The notes: generated from the sequence alone by a model not told the origin. Shown: positions 37,462 through 47,828, counted from the first letter of the stretch. The stretch is DNA of 64,000 bases from Umboniibacter marinipuniceus (GCF_003688415.1 NZ_REFJ01000001.1:734166-798165), one strand, 5' to 3'. Made by a program: numbers and translations.

Positions 37462-38562
37462 TTATCCCGCGGGATAGATTCCACCTAGAATAACGTTGTC
37501 TTGCGCCCCCGTTACACTCGAGCAATTGCCTGGCAACGACGCCAAACAACGCTGCGCAAGCCAAGCAAAAACCAGCGCTTCCATAAAGTCGGGGTCAATG
37601 CCAATTTGTCCCGTATTGCGGATCACCGCCGAACTATTCGTCTTCGTCAAAGCGTGTTTCAACCCCTGTATCACGCTGTCATTCTTTACCCCGCCGCCAA
37701 ATACCCAGATGTCTTGAATTTGAGGTAATACTGAGAGCGCTGAAGCGATGCTCTGAACAGTGAGTTCAGTAGCTGTGGCGACAGCATCCTCCGGGCTAAG
37801 CGCTACGCCGTGTTGACCCAACCAATCGAGGTTGAAATACTCGGGGCCCGTACTCTTCGGCGCTGGGCGCTTAAAGTAAGGATCTTCAAGCAGTACCCTC
37901 AAAGACCCGGAGTGAACTTCGCCACGTTGCGCGATATCACCATTGCGGTCGAACTCGGAATCGAAATACTTCTGGCAGAGATGATTGATAAGAATGTTGG
38001 CTGGACCCGTGTCATAGCCAACAAGGCGATGATGCTCATCTCGAAAAGCAATATTAGCAATACCGCCAAGGTTTAGCGTTAGCCAACTATTGCCTTGGAA
38101 TAACTCACCATGGAAAGCTGGAACTAGCGGCGCCCCCTGACCTCCAGCGGCTATGTCTTTACTTCTAAAGTCGGCGACAACCGTGATACCAGTATGATGC
38201 GCCAGCGTACTTGGGCAGCCAATCTGTAGGCTAAATGGCGTGCTGGCATTTGGACGATGGCGAATAGTCTGGCCATGGCTGCCAATGGCGGTGATCTCTG
38301 CGGCGGAAAGTTGCTGCTCGGCGATCAGCTGTTGAATGCACTCGGCGGCAAATTCGCTCCAGTGAATGGCCGCTGTGGCCATCGATTCAAGATGATTGTC
38401 CTGTTCGGATGCCAGCGCAGAGAGTTGTTTTGCTAACGGTGCAGGAAAGCTATAGGTCTGGGCGAATTCAATGGCCCATTTAGACGGCGTTTCAAAGGTG
38501 GCACAAACAACATCGAGCCCATCCAGGCTAGTACCTGACATGAGCCCAATGAAACGTTTCAC
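37462..38562 (-). CDS. anmK: Anhydro-N-acetylmuramic acid kinase AnmK
   Basis: 366 aa. MSGTSLDGLDVV at residues 8-19 and TLNLGGIANIAF near 175 are family signatures; GYDTGPANILI and WVFGGGVKN follow. It opens and phosphorylates anhydroMurNAc from recycled cell wall. It overlaps the M23 peptidase gene by four bases, a conserved pair that links wall turnover and recycling. Confidence 0.97.
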   Translation of the reverse strand: MKRFIGLMSGTSLDGLDVVCATFETPSKWAIEFAQTYSFPAPLAKQLSALASEQDNHLESMATAAIHWSEFAAECIQQLIAEQQLSAAEITAIGSHGQTIRHRPNASTPFSLQIGCPSTLAHHTGITVVADFRSKDIAAGGQGAPLVPAFHGELFQGNSWLTLNLGGIANIAFRDEHHRLVGYDTGPANILINHLCQKYFDSEFDRNGDIAQRGEVHSGSLRVLLEDPYFKRPAPKSTGPEYFNLDWLGQHGVALSPEDAVATATELTVQSIASALSVLPQIQDIWVFGGGVKNDSVIQGLKHALTKTNSSAVIRNTGQIGIDPDFMEALVFAWLAQRCLASLPGNCSSVTGAQDNVILGGIYPAG

Positions 38563-40079
38563 GGCGCTACCGCAACTTGTTGTTCGACCGCTGCGCCGTC
38601 CTGAAGCAGGGCAAGCAAGCCAGCTGTTTGCAGTCTAAAACGTTCAAATTCGTCGGCGCCAATTGGTTCTGCTTCGGGCAGGTCTACGGTGACGGGATTA
38701 CGCACTACGCCGTTGACATAGAATTCATAGTGTAGGTGAGGGCCACTGGCTAAGCCGGATGAACCAACGTAGCCAATTACCTGTCCCTGTCTAACGCGCG
38801 AGCCCTCGCGAATCCCTCGCGCAAAACGGCTCTGGTGGGCATACAGTGTTTTGTAGGTTTCGCCATGCTGAATGATGATGACATTACCCCAGCCGCCTTT
38901 AACGCCGGCGAAACTAACACGGCCATCGCCGGCTGAGCGAATGGGCGTGCCACGATCCGCTGCGTAGTCAACGCCCTTGTGAGCGCGGATAGTATGCAGA
39001 ATGGGATGACGGCGATTAAGGTTGAAATGTGAGCTAATTCTACGGAAGTCGACTGGTGTGCGCAGGAAAGCCTTGCGCATACTTCGGCCATCGGGCGCAT
39101 GATAAGCGGTATCGCCATTGGTATCTGTGTAACGCACTGCTTGAAGGTGGCGCCCTCGATTGTCGAAGCTCGCGGCGACGATATCGCCGTCACCAATAAA
39201 TTCACCATCCAGATATAGCTTCTCGTACACTACTTTAAATTGATCGTTCTCACGAATATCTAGGGCAAAATCGATATCCCAACCGAATATATTGGCAAGT
39301 TCCATGGTCAAGCGGTCGGAGATGCCCACCCGCGTTGCAGCGAGGAACAAGGAGTTGCTAATAGTTGCCGAGGCGCTTTCATAACGAATGTCTGGCTGAA
39401 GTGTTACCAGCTCAACATCGTAGCTTTCCGTATCCGTTGGGCTAACCGTGGCCATTAAGTAATTCAGCTGATCATAGATTAGCTTCACTTGCATGACGTG
39501 CCCGTCTTGAATGTCGAACCACAGTTCTTGGCCAACATTCAAATCGGTAAACTGATTGATCTCGCCACCCTGATTAGTGAATAGGTAAACGTCTCTATCG
39601 GAGAGGTTTGCCCGGTAAAAAAGCTTTGATAGGTTATCGCCGTCTTCTACGCTAAATCGCTGCCATGAATCGGGTGCCGCTTCCACAGGAGGTGTGCCGA
39701 TAGGATTGTTTTCGGCCGCTTCGTCATTGAGCTCACTAGGCGAATTTTCGCGCTCCGTGCTGCTGTCAGTGGTTTCAGTGATAGTAGCCGGTGACGAGTC
39801 AGTGCCAGAGCCTGGCTGGATAACAATGGTGCGCATGCTTCCGTCGTTACTGCTATCGGGCGCTGAGTCAGGCCAATTGAACAGTAATCCTACAACGAGC
39901 AAACAGCTGAAGATAACCCAGAATCGTTTTGGGTCAAGACGGTAGGCAGCTTGAATTCTCTGCCAGTAAATGGTGTTGAAAGCGTGCTTCGCGCGCGCAA
40001 ATAATGACGGACCAGTACGGCTTGATTTGGACCGTTGTTTATTGCGAACAGCCTGCGGACGGCGCTTCTTTGTTGTCAT
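38559..40079 (-). CDS. M23 murein endopeptidase with OapA/LysM-like domain (MepM-type)
   Basis: 506 aa. A short cytoplasmic tail is followed by a membrane segment (about 53-70), an acidic linker, an OapA/LysM-like region (about 145-225) and the M23 domain with HKGVDYAADRGTPI (zinc ligands) and GPHLHYEF (about 455-462). It cleaves peptidoglycan cross-links in the periplasm. The linkage to anmK (4-base overlap) and divergence from tyrS match Pseudomonas genome order. Confidence 0.94.
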   Translation of the reverse strand: MTTKKRRPQAVRNKQRSKSSRTGPSLFARAKHAFNTIYWQRIQAAYRLDPKRFWVIFSCLLVVGLLFNWPDSAPDSSNDGSMRTIVIQPGSGTDSSPATITETTDSSTERENSPSELNDEAAENNPIGTPPVEAAPDSWQRFSVEDGDNLSKLFYRANLSDRDVYLFTNQGGEINQFTDLNVGQELWFDIQDGHVMQVKLIYDQLNYLMATVSPTDTESYDVELVTLQPDIRYESASATISNSLFLAATRVGISDRLTMELANIFGWDIDFALDIRENDQFKVVYEKLYLDGEFIGDGDIVAASFDNRGRHLQAVRYTDTNGDTAYHAPDGRSMRKAFLRTPVDFRRISSHFNLNRRHPILHTIRAHKGVDYAADRGTPIRSAGDGRVSFAGVKGGWGNVIIIQHGETYKTLYAHQSRFARGIREGSRVRQGQVIGYVGSSGLASGPHLHYEFYVNGVVRNPVTVDLPEAEPIGADEFERFRLQTAGLLALLQDGAAVEQQVAVAP

Positions 40080-40213
40080 GTTTGCCTCAGATACTTCTTT
40101 TTCTAACCGTTTATATCAAAACTTGGCGCGTAACCCTAGTAATGGCTTGTAATTAAATGCATATACGGTATGTTTGCAAGCTTGAAATTGAACGATTAGG
40201 TAACACAATCCCC

Positions 40214-41524
40214 ATGTCAAATCCAAGCAATGCTCTCTTAGCCGACTTAGCAGCTCGCGGTCTACTCAATCAGATGACAGGCGATGACGCTCTGCATGAA
40301 CATCTTAACACGGGAATGCGTACGCTCTACTGTGGCTTCGATCCAACTGCGGATTCACTTCACATTGGTAGCTTAGTGCCACTGTTAACACTAAAGCGTT
40401 TTCAGGAAGCGGGCCACAAACCCATTGCATTAGTGGGTGGTGCCACGGGGCTTATTGGCGATCCGAGCTTCAAGGCTCAAGAGCGCCAGCTTAACACCGC
40501 TGAGGTGGTATCCCAGTGGGTTGATAGGCTGAAAGCGCAGGTGTCGCAGTTTATTGACTTTGACGCTGAAGAAAAAGCGGCCTTGGTAGTGAATAACCTT
40601 GATTGGACGAAAGACCTTAACGTCCTCGACTTCCTTCGTGATGTGGGCAAGCACTTTTCCATCAATAATATGATCAACAAAGAGTCGGTAAAGCAGCGCA
40701 TTGACCGCGAAGGTGCAGGTATATCATTTACCGAGTTTACCTATATGTTGCTTCAGTCCTACGATTTTGCTGAGTTGTATCAGCGCCACGATTGCACACT
40801 GCAGATTGGTGGTTCGGATCAATGGGGGAATATTACGGGTGGGATTGATCTAGCTCGCCGTATGCACCGAGGATCAGTATTCGGTCTAACCTTACCGTTA
40901 GTGACCAAGTCTGATGGTACTAAATTCGGTAAAACCGAATCAGGTACCATTTGGCTGGATGCGAAGAAAACCTCTCCATATGCTTTCTACCAATTCTGGC
41001 TTAACACTGCCGATGCGGACGTATATAAGTTCCTCAAGTACTTCACTTTCCTAAGTGTTGCTGAAATTGACGCGATTGAAGCGGAAGATCAAGCTCGTCA
41101 GGGGCGTCCAGAAGCTCAATCAGTGTTAGCGCGAGAAGTGACTCAGTTAGTTCATGGTGAAGCAGCGCTTAACGCCGCATTGCGTATTACTGAAGCCCTT
41201 TTTAGTGGTGATTTGAGTAGCCTAGATGCCTCGGACTTCGAGCAGTTAAGCCAAGACGGCTTGCCCTCTTCTGAGTTAACGGCTGCGAGCTTCGACGATC
41301 AGAGCTTAATTGCGCTGCTGGTGGATGCCGGAATGGCAAATTCAGGCAAGCAGGTGAAAGATGCGCTGGGGCGTGCTGCGGTGATTGTTAATGGCGTGGC
41401 GGTAGAACCGAGCGCGAATGCTGAGCCTGCATCCGTGTTAAACGCCAACGCGGCAATGCACGGTAAATACTTGATGGTGAAATTAGGTAAGAAAAAGCAC
41501 CATCTATTCGTTTTGGCTGGATAG
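40214..41524 (+). CDS. tyrS: Tyrosyl-tRNA synthetase
   Basis: 436 aa from the ATG at 40214 ([18 protein letters not shown]). HIGH-type motif is HIGSL near residue 45-50, KMSKS equivalent is KFGKTESG near 236-243, and GGSDQWGN is in the catalytic core. An S4-like RNA-binding tail ends with [12 protein letters not shown]. It charges tRNA-Tyr. A six-copy tandem array and a terminator follow. Confidence 0.97.
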   Translation: MSNPSNALLADLAARGLLNQMTGDDALHEHLNTGMRTLYCGFDPTADSLHIGSLVPLLTLKRFQEAGHKPIALVGGATGLIGDPSFKAQERQLNTAEVVSQWVDRLKAQVSQFIDFDAEEKAALVVNNLDWTKDLNVLDFLRDVGKHFSINNMINKESVKQRIDREGAGISFTEFTYMLLQSYDFAELYQRHDCTLQIGGSDQWGNITGGIDLARRMHRGSVFGLTLPLVTKSDGTKFGKTESGTIWLDAKKTSPYAFYQFWLNTADADVYKFLKYFTFLSVAEIDAIEAEDQARQGRPEAQSVLAREVTQLVHGEAALNAALRITEALFSGDLSSLDASDFEQLSQDGLPSSELTAASFDDQSLIALLVDAGMANSGKQVKDALGRAAVIVNGVAVEPSANAEPASVLNANAAMHGKYLMVKLGKKKHHLFVLAG

Positions 41525-41543
41525 TAAAAGCGTCAACGTGGCA

Positions 41544-41699
41544 CGGTACTAAGGAACTTGGTCTGGGTGCGGTACTAAGCAACTTCGTATTGGTACGGTA
41601 CTAAGCAATTTGGTCTGGGGGCGGTACTAAGCAACTTCGTATTGGTACAGTGCTAAGTAACTTGGCCTGGGTGCGGTAATACATGCTTCATCTGGGTGG
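41544..41699. repeat. Six-copy 26-bp tandem repeat after tyrS
   Basis: Copies begin at 41544, 41570, 41596, 41622, 41648 and 41674, exactly 26 bases apart. Two versions alternate: CGGTACTAAGCAACTTGGTC-type and CGGTACTAAGCAACTTCGTA-type, giving a 52-base super-period; the last two copies are worn. It lies between the tyrS stop and its terminator and so would be transcribed. No frame codes through it convincingly. Confidence 0.85.
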
Positions 41700-41704
41700 G
41701 TTAT

Positions 41705-41738
41705 AAAAAAGGGAAGGCTAATAGCCTTCCCTTTTTTT
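41705..41738. terminator. Bidirectional terminator between tyrS and the amine oxidase gene
   Basis: GGGAAGGCT and AGCCTTCCC pair perfectly with a 3-base loop. A T-run (seven) follows on the plus strand and an A-run precedes it, so it can stop both convergent transcripts. Confidence 0.9.
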
Positions 41739-41754
41739 ATGGGTTAAAGCGGTA

Positions 41755-43428
41755 TTAATTAGTCTGCGCTATGTAAGTCGCAACGCGCTCACCCGAGACA
41801 ATACCACCTTCCATGAAGCCCCAGGTTTCACGGTCTGTTCCTTCACCTGCAAACATTAGATTACCTTCGTCTTCGAAGAGTGCGCCCCACCAAGAGGTGT
41901 AGTGACCAATTCGAGGAGAGGTAAACGAACCATTTACTAACGGATGATCATACCAGTTAGAGACAATGGCGTTGCCAGTGAAGGCATTTTGCGCGCCAGG
42001 CCAGATCTGCTCGAAATCATTGAGAAGGCGATTCACATCCTGGCTGCCCGCGGCGCCGAAGATTTCGCTCCCGCCTAAGTTCTTACCGCGAACACCGCCG
42101 GTGTAGTTGACCAGAATACCCTTTTCGCTATCACTTGCTGGGTTACCTTCCCAGGTGGTGACAAACTCGTCAGGGTCTGAGTAAGAAATCGCTGACTGGT
42201 GAACTTCCTGGCCGTTGATGGTTTGCGTTTGATTGAAGATCTTCGTGTCGAATTCAACATGGATCTTACCGTTGTCGCCGCCAGCAATATTCTGCAGTGC
42301 TTCAACACGCTTCGGATGCATGCCCGCAAGAATACGTGGGTCCCACTGAACGTCACGGTTCTTCCAAGCCGGCAGTGCCATAACGAGGCGGTCACAGTCC
42401 ACAACGCTGCCATCTTCGAAGGTCAGCGAGTATGGGCCCTGCGCTTTACCATTCACGGCAACAAGCTTCTTGCCAGTGTGGATGCGATCATGACCAATTT
42501 GATCCGCCATCTTTTGGATGACCGTGTTGTTACCACCAACGATATGGAAACGCTCATCGGTACCGGCTAAAGGAAGGCCTCCCGAACCGCGGTTAGTCCA
42601 GCCTAGGGTGTAAATCAGGTTGAGTGCAGGGCAATCATCCTTTAGGCCATATTCAGAGACGACGTTAGTCATCATTAGTTGGTGAGCCCAGTTATTGCTG
42701 CCTAGGCCCGCATCGTTTAGGTATTGCTCAGTGCTCATCCAGTCAAACTTTTGGTGCGCTGCCGTATTGACGTCCCAAGTTGGCTGCCAAGGCGCTGCCT
42801 GTTGGTCGCGCTTAAATAGTTCGTAAAGGCCACCTTGCCATTCACGGTCAAGATCATGCTCATTATAGAGCTTACCGTTGATGAGGTAGGTTTCTTCCAT
42901 TCCATCCGGAAGCTTGTTGGCATCCTCAAGACCAATACTCAAGGTGTTACAAAGGTTACGAAGTGCAGTGTGCTCTGTTGACACTAGCTCGCCACCCCAT
43001 TCAATAACGCGGCCGTCAAAGGCGGTTGAGCTTGAATGCATGCGGCCACCTAAACGGTCGCTGCCTTCATAGAGGTCTGCCTCAATGTTATATTGACGAA
43101 GGCGGTGAGCGGTTCGAACACCTGCTGCGCCGGCGCCAATGATGACAATCTTAGGCTGCTTTTTGTTCGGGCGATTTCCGTTATTGATCACATTCGCCAT
43201 GGCAGGGGTTGCTGAGCTTGCGGCAACGGCGCCCGCGGCTAAGCCTGCTTGCTGTAAAAACTTGCGTCGCTCGTTCCGCTCCACAGTCTGCTTGTGGACC
43301 TGCTTTTGAACTTCCTTATCCTTCGCGAGTATCTCGGAGCTATCCTTTCCTGTGCGCTCAGCTTCAATATGTGCTGCGTGCACTCGCTGAAGCATTCGAG
43401 CTAAGGGGTTACGATTAATCTTTCTCAT
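41755..43428 (-). CDS. Tat-exported flavin monoamine oxidase-like protein
   Basis: 557 aa. An unusually long charged N-region (1-52) precedes a Tat-like motif ERRKFLQQAGLAAGAVAASS with a signal cleavage near AMA (about 75). The FAD-binding motif VIIGAGAAGVRTAHRL is at about 93-108; GGRMHS and WGGELVS follow, and the C-terminus has FAGEGTDRETWGFMEGG, all typical of amine oxidases. It probably oxidises an amine in the periplasm. It is monocistronic. Confidence 0.88.
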   Translation of the reverse strand: MRKINRNPLARMLQRVHAAHIEAERTGKDSSEILAKDKEVQKQVHKQTVERNERRKFLQQAGLAAGAVAASSATPAMANVINNGNRPNKKQPKIVIIGAGAAGVRTAHRLRQYNIEADLYEGSDRLGGRMHSSSTAFDGRVIEWGGELVSTEHTALRNLCNTLSIGLEDANKLPDGMEETYLINGKLYNEHDLDREWQGGLYELFKRDQQAAPWQPTWDVNTAAHQKFDWMSTEQYLNDAGLGSNNWAHQLMMTNVVSEYGLKDDCPALNLIYTLGWTNRGSGGLPLAGTDERFHIVGGNNTVIQKMADQIGHDRIHTGKKLVAVNGKAQGPYSLTFEDGSVVDCDRLVMALPAWKNRDVQWDPRILAGMHPKRVEALQNIAGGDNGKIHVEFDTKIFNQTQTINGQEVHQSAISYSDPDEFVTTWEGNPASDSEKGILVNYTGGVRGKNLGGSEIFGAAGSQDVNRLLNDFEQIWPGAQNAFTGNAIVSNWYDHPLVNGSFTSPRIGHYTSWWGALFEDEGNLMFAGEGTDRETWGFMEGGIVSGERVATYIAQTN

Positions 43429-43673
43429 AAACTCTCTTTCCTTATCATTAACGATTTTTTGATCTACCGTTTTCTTGGGTTAAATTAGTGGAATGTGATC
43501 AAATTTAGGAGTCTATAGTTGCATATTCAATCATTTGTTTAGTTCTTGATACTAAATGTGAGCTGCGTCACGTTACTGGCTAGGTGTTGTGATTTGGGGC
43601 GATGTTTGTGTAGGGGCGATGTTCTTTATAGGGGGCGAGCGTCACAAAACGGTCAGCGCTGCCCTTAAGTTGG

Positions 43674-44231
43674 TTAGTGCGCATGTTGGGTAAGCCATTG
43701 ATCTTCAATGAGACACCACCGGTAGAGTAGTTCGCTCAGCTGACGGTATGGGCCGGCGCAAAGCGGTAATGCTAAGCGGCTATGTTGGCTCAATGGCAGT
43801 AGGTAATTATGTAAAAGGTGATGTTGTTCGTGAAGCGGATTGTGCAGCGAGAGGTCCGTCATAATGGCTAATAGCTGAGATAGCGAAGTGGTTGAGTGGT
43901 CTGACTCAGGACCGTCGTAATTAGCAACAATCCAAGCCTTGATTTGGGTTGATAGAGGTGTGGTAGCAAAGTGCTCAAAGGGTAGTAAGCTTGATTCAAA
44001 GCAGTGGTGAGCTTTTTCCCACATTCCTATTGATAGCCTTTCACCAGCGTTGATGAATCTTTCGAAGCAGTTACTTAGCGAATTGCTGTTTAACGCTTCA
44101 TTGACCAATGGGTGGATATTAAGGGCTGAGAATTTTCGTGTTGGCACGATGTCCACCCAAGATTTAAACCAATCGTAGATTAGCGCTCGGCTGTCATTGA
44201 GGTGCACTGAGGGCGACATTAACTTGCTCAT
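43674..44231 (-). CDS. Hypothetical protein
   Basis: 185 aa, helical, with many Leu, His and Ser. No signal peptide, membrane segment or known motif is visible. It is divergent from the pyruvate kinase gene, separated by an AT-rich gap that probably has both promoters. I do not recognise a family. Confidence 0.55.
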   Translation of the reverse strand: MSKLMSPSVHLNDSRALIYDWFKSWVDIVPTRKFSALNIHPLVNEALNSNSLSNCFERFINAGERLSIGMWEKAHHCFESSLLPFEHFATTPLSTQIKAWIVANYDGPESDHSTTSLSQLLAIMTDLSLHNPLHEQHHLLHNYLLPLSQHSRLALPLCAGPYRQLSELLYRWCLIEDQWLTQHAH

Positions 44232-44399
44232 TATAGGAGTTTAGTTGTTTATTCTTTTGGTACTTTTATTTTTCCTGTAAAAAAATTACAATAAGGGCTA
44301 ATGCAAATTGAGATATATTAAAAAATCGCTGAAACGCCGATATTAAAGGGCGTCATTGATTGATTATCTTGTAATTTTATTACCTTTAAGGTTGTCTGA

Positions 44400-45827
44400 A
44401 TGCGAAATACCAAGATTGTAGCTACGTTAGGCCCCGCAACGAGTGACTACGAAACGTTAAAAAGCCTCATCGCCGCTGGTGCTAACGTCGTGCGTTTGAA
44501 TTTCTCCCATGGGGAACCCGCGGATCACGAGGATCGAGTCACTAAGGTTCGTAAGGCATCCGCCGAACTGGGTGTTCATGTGGCAATTTTGGGTGACCTG
44601 CAAGGGCCAAAGATTCGTATCGCTCGGTTCGCTGAGGGCTCAGTGGTTTTGGAAGAAGGCGCAGAGTTTTCCCTTCGCACGGACATGGATAAAACCGCCG
44701 GAGATAGTCAGGCCGTAGCGGTAGACTATGAAGCGTTGATTACCGATTGTGATCCTGGTGATCGTCTGCTGTTAGATGATGGTAGAGTAGTACTCGTTGT
44801 AAAGGAAAAACTGGCCACTGAGCTTAAATGTGAAGTGGTTGTTGCGGGTAAGCTATCTAATAACAAAGGTATCAACAAAGAAGGTGGTGGTCTTTCCGCC
44901 GCAGCACTTACCGAAAAGGACTACGCCGATATTGAATTGGCTGCTTCGCTAGATGTGGATTATCTAGCGGTCTCATTTCCACGAACTGGCGCTGATTTGG
45001 AAGATGCTCGCCAGCGTATGAATGCAGCCGGCGGCAATGCATTGATTGTCGCAAAAATAGAGCGTGCGGAAGTGGTTGCAACACCTGAGGCAATGACTGA
45101 TGTTATCTCAGCATCGGATGTGGTGATGGTGGCTCGCGGTGACTTGGCGGTTGAAATTGGTGATGCAGCTCTGCCTGGTGCACAGAAGAAGATTATTGAG
45201 CGCTCTCGAAAATTAGGCGTACCTGTTATTACGGCTACCCAGATGATGGAGTCAATGATGGATGCGCCGGCACCCACTCGTGCTGAGGTCCTTGACGTGG
45301 CGAACGCTGTTCTGGATGGTACCGATGCCGTGATGCTATCCGGAGAAACGGCAGCAGGTCGCTATCCCATTGAAACAGTTACTGCCATGGCATCAGTGAT
45401 TGAGGGCACTGAGGCGTACGAGCCGCAAGCTATTCGCGACGAAGCGCTCCACAAGGATTCCGGACAGGTAGATGAAGCTATTGCCAATGCAGCCATGTAC
45501 ACCGCTCGCCACATGGGCACAATCAAAGTGGTTGCGAATATGACGGAGTCGGGTCATACCGCTTCATTAATGTCTCGCGTAACCGGTGCGCTGCCTATTG
45601 TTGCTTTCTGTCGTCGTAAACGTGTAGCTAACCGCTTAGCGCTGTTGCGCAATGTGACGCCAATATTAATTAGCGCCGATGAAATGGTTTCCGATACTCG
45701 GGCCGAAATGGTAACGCATGCGCTTAACCAGCGCGGCTGGGTTCAGCCTGGTGAGCAGTTCATTCTGACTTATGGCAGTGTTAATCGCCCTGGTGGCACC
45801 AATAATATGAAAATCATCACCGTTTAG
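44400..45827 (+). CDS. pyk: Pyruvate kinase
   Basis: 475 aa. The N-terminal TKIVATLGPATSDYETL, VRLNFSHG (about 35-42), the catalytic IVAKIERAE (about 215-223), GDLAVEIG and the signature TQMMESM are all intact. It converts phosphoenolpyruvate and ADP to pyruvate and ATP. The frame continues into an allosteric C-terminal domain. A terminator follows. Confidence 0.97.
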   Translation: MRNTKIVATLGPATSDYETLKSLIAAGANVVRLNFSHGEPADHEDRVTKVRKASAELGVHVAILGDLQGPKIRIARFAEGSVVLEEGAEFSLRTDMDKTAGDSQAVAVDYEALITDCDPGDRLLLDDGRVVLVVKEKLATELKCEVVVAGKLSNNKGINKEGGGLSAAALTEKDYADIELAASLDVDYLAVSFPRTGADLEDARQRMNAAGGNALIVAKIERAEVVATPEAMTDVISASDVVMVARGDLAVEIGDAALPGAQKKIIERSRKLGVPVITATQMMESMMDAPAPTRAEVLDVANAVLDGTDAVMLSGETAAGRYPIETVTAMASVIEGTEAYEPQAIRDEALHKDSGQVDEAIANAAMYTARHMGTIKVVANMTESGHTASLMSRVTGALPIVAFCRRKRVANRLALLRNVTPILISADEMVSDTRAEMVTHALNQRGWVQPGEQFILTYGSVNRPGGTNNMKIITV

Positions 45828-46172
45828 TTAGGGTGTAATGTTTGTAAGTGCTTGCTAACTTAGCATTGCATATAGAAAACGACTTGTGAATCTGCGCTTA
45901 AGCCTAGCGCTAGACTCCAAGTCGTTTTTTTTTGCCGCGCACACACGTAATTGTAGTAGGTAAGGAATTCTGCTTTCCCGTCGCTACTTAGTGAAATAAT
46001 TCGGAGAATTTAATTCAGTCGAGACGGCCGTTAGTCCCGTAAATTTCGTCGGGTAGAGCTTCGAACTAAGAATTATGCTTTTTTGGTAGTCTGTGCCGCG
46101 TTAGTATCACGGGGTATTTTTTTAACGATAACAATAACGATAACGATAAGTACTGTTAAGTGCGGAGAGATT
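45828..46172. other. Intergenic region between pyk and the POT-like gene
   Basis: 345 bases. It starts with the pyk terminator (45878-45933) and ends with the transporter's leader, which has a short ATAACA/ATAACG hexamer run (about 46126-46150). No gene or operator is clear in between. Confidence 0.5.
45878..45933 (+). terminator. Terminator after pyk
   Basis: AACGACTTG and CAAGTCGTT form a 9-bp stem over a 31-base loop that has its own small stem, followed by nine T. Confidence 0.75.
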
Positions 46173-47708
46173 ATGTCGAATGACAATTCACGATTGAACG
46201 ATGCCGTCAATGCGGCACGTGATGTTAAGCAGCTAGGACTATTTGCATCGATAGCGTCACTGAGCTACGTATTTTGGGTAGTGGGTGGAATGGAGCTGGT
46301 AGAGCGCTTAGCCTACTATGGCGTGCGTGCTACGGCGCCTATTTATGCCACAACTGCCGAATCAGAGGGTGGATTAGGCATCACTATGACGGCGCTCGGC
46401 TCAATCTTTGTAGTGTGGTCCATTATTCAGTCATTGATTCCGGTGTTAACTGGCGGGCTGTCGGACCGTTACGGCTATAAAGAAACGATCTTTGTCTCGA
46501 CCATTCTCAAAATGGTGGCCTATGTCATTATGGCGTTGTTTCCCACCTACTGGGGCTTCTTTGCGGGAGCGGTAATGCTGGCGTTAGGTACCGGCGTATT
46601 CAAGCCCGGTATTCAAGGCACGCTAGTGATGTCTACCAATCGAGAGAACTCCTCGATGGCCTGGGGGATTTTTTATCAGACGGTAAATATTGGTGGCGCT
46701 ATGGCACCAGTTGTCGCCGGTGCATTACGTCAACTTGATTGGCAGTTCGTCTTCATAGCCTGTACTGCGATCATCGCCTGTAACTTACTGCTGTTACTTA
46801 CCTATAAGGAAGTTGGTAAGGAGGAGCGTTTGGCCCGAAAAGCGGCAGCGGTAGAGCAGACTAGCTTGGTGAGAGAGTCGCTAAAAGAGTTAGCGAACCC
46901 TCCACTAATGATGTATCTCATCGTTTTCTCCGGCTTCTGGTTTATGTTCATGTCGTTGTTCGATGTTTTGCCGGTGCATATTGCGGAATGGGTTGATACC
47001 TCTACGATCGTCAGTACCATTTGGTCTGATGGCTCAACGCCGGGCCCTATCGCGACAAAACTCATGGTCTTGGATAACGATGGTACGCGCGTTCTTCCAG
47101 AGGGTTTAGTTAACATTAATGCGATGTTGATTATGACTGTTTGCTTTCTGTTCGCTTGGATTTCTTCGAAGTTTAAAGCCATTAGTGCAATTACACTTGG
47201 AACTATCATGAGCTCGGGTGCGCTGCTAGCAATTGGCGGCTTTAATTATGCTTGGTTCGTGGCGTTAGCGATTACTACCTTTAGTATCGGCGAAATGCTA
47301 TCAAGTCCGAAATTCTCCGAGTACCTGGGTAATATGGCGCCTCGTGGTAAGAAGGCGATGTATTTGGGATTTTCTCAATTTCCACTATTTATAGGCTGGA
47401 CGTTGGAAAGTTGGTTGGGGCCTTGGATGTACGATCGCTGGGCGTCAAAGGATAATATTTCTAGAGACTACCTATTGAGTAATGGAGTAAGCGCTAGTGA
47501 GGTTGAGGCTATCCCAATTGGTGAAGCATTTTATCGCCTAGTAGACTTCACTGGCATGGAGTCACTGGCGGCTCAGGAGATGCTCTATCAGGCTAATGAT
47601 ATCGGTTTAGTTTGGTACATTATGGGAACAGTAGGCCTGTTATCAGCTTTCGGCATGTTCCTATACGGGCGTTGGATGATGAGTCTTCAGGCTTCTATAG
47701 GAGAATAA
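46173..47708 (+). CDS. POT/PTR-like major facilitator transporter
   Basis: 511 aa from the ATG at 46173, after GCGGAGAG. The POT-type motif ELVERLAYYGVRA is in segment 1; GGLSDRYGYKETIF is the MFS A-loop and GTGVFKPGIQGTLV the second signature. An insertion between segments 7 and 8 (about 260-330) is longer than usual. Members of this family import di- and tripeptides with protons; substrate here is inferred only. It is monocistronic with its own terminator. Confidence 0.85.
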   Translation: MSNDNSRLNDAVNAARDVKQLGLFASIASLSYVFWVVGGMELVERLAYYGVRATAPIYATTAESEGGLGITMTALGSIFVVWSIIQSLIPVLTGGLSDRYGYKETIFVSTILKMVAYVIMALFPTYWGFFAGAVMLALGTGVFKPGIQGTLVMSTNRENSSMAWGIFYQTVNIGGAMAPVVAGALRQLDWQFVFIACTAIIACNLLLLLTYKEVGKEERLARKAAAVEQTSLVRESLKELANPPLMMYLIVFSGFWFMFMSLFDVLPVHIAEWVDTSTIVSTIWSDGSTPGPIATKLMVLDNDGTRVLPEGLVNINAMLIMTVCFLFAWISSKFKAISAITLGTIMSSGALLAIGGFNYAWFVALAITTFSIGEMLSSPKFSEYLGNMAPRGKKAMYLGFSQFPLFIGWTLESWLGPWMYDRWASKDNISRDYLLSNGVSASEVEAIPIGEAFYRLVDFTGMESLAAQEMLYQANDIGLVWYIMGTVGLLSAFGMFLYGRWMMSLQASIGE

Positions 47709-47730
47709 GTTCTAGTTCATTAGAATCACA

Positions 47731-47759
47731 AAAAGCCGCATTTTTTAATGCGGCTTTTT
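47731..47759 (+). terminator. Terminator after the transporter gene
   Basis: AAAAGCCGCATT and AATGCGGCTTTT form a long perfect stem, with T-run on both strands, able to act in both directions. Confidence 0.88.
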
Positions 47760-47828
47760 AGTAATGGGAATAACGGCTTAACACTAACTCAAGCTTGCTC
47801 TATTACTCAGTAAGCTATTTTAATAGCG

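Noticed and set aside
41544..41699. CRISPR array or iteron origin
   Set aside because: Repeats are directly adjacent without spacers, and there is no rep gene nearby.
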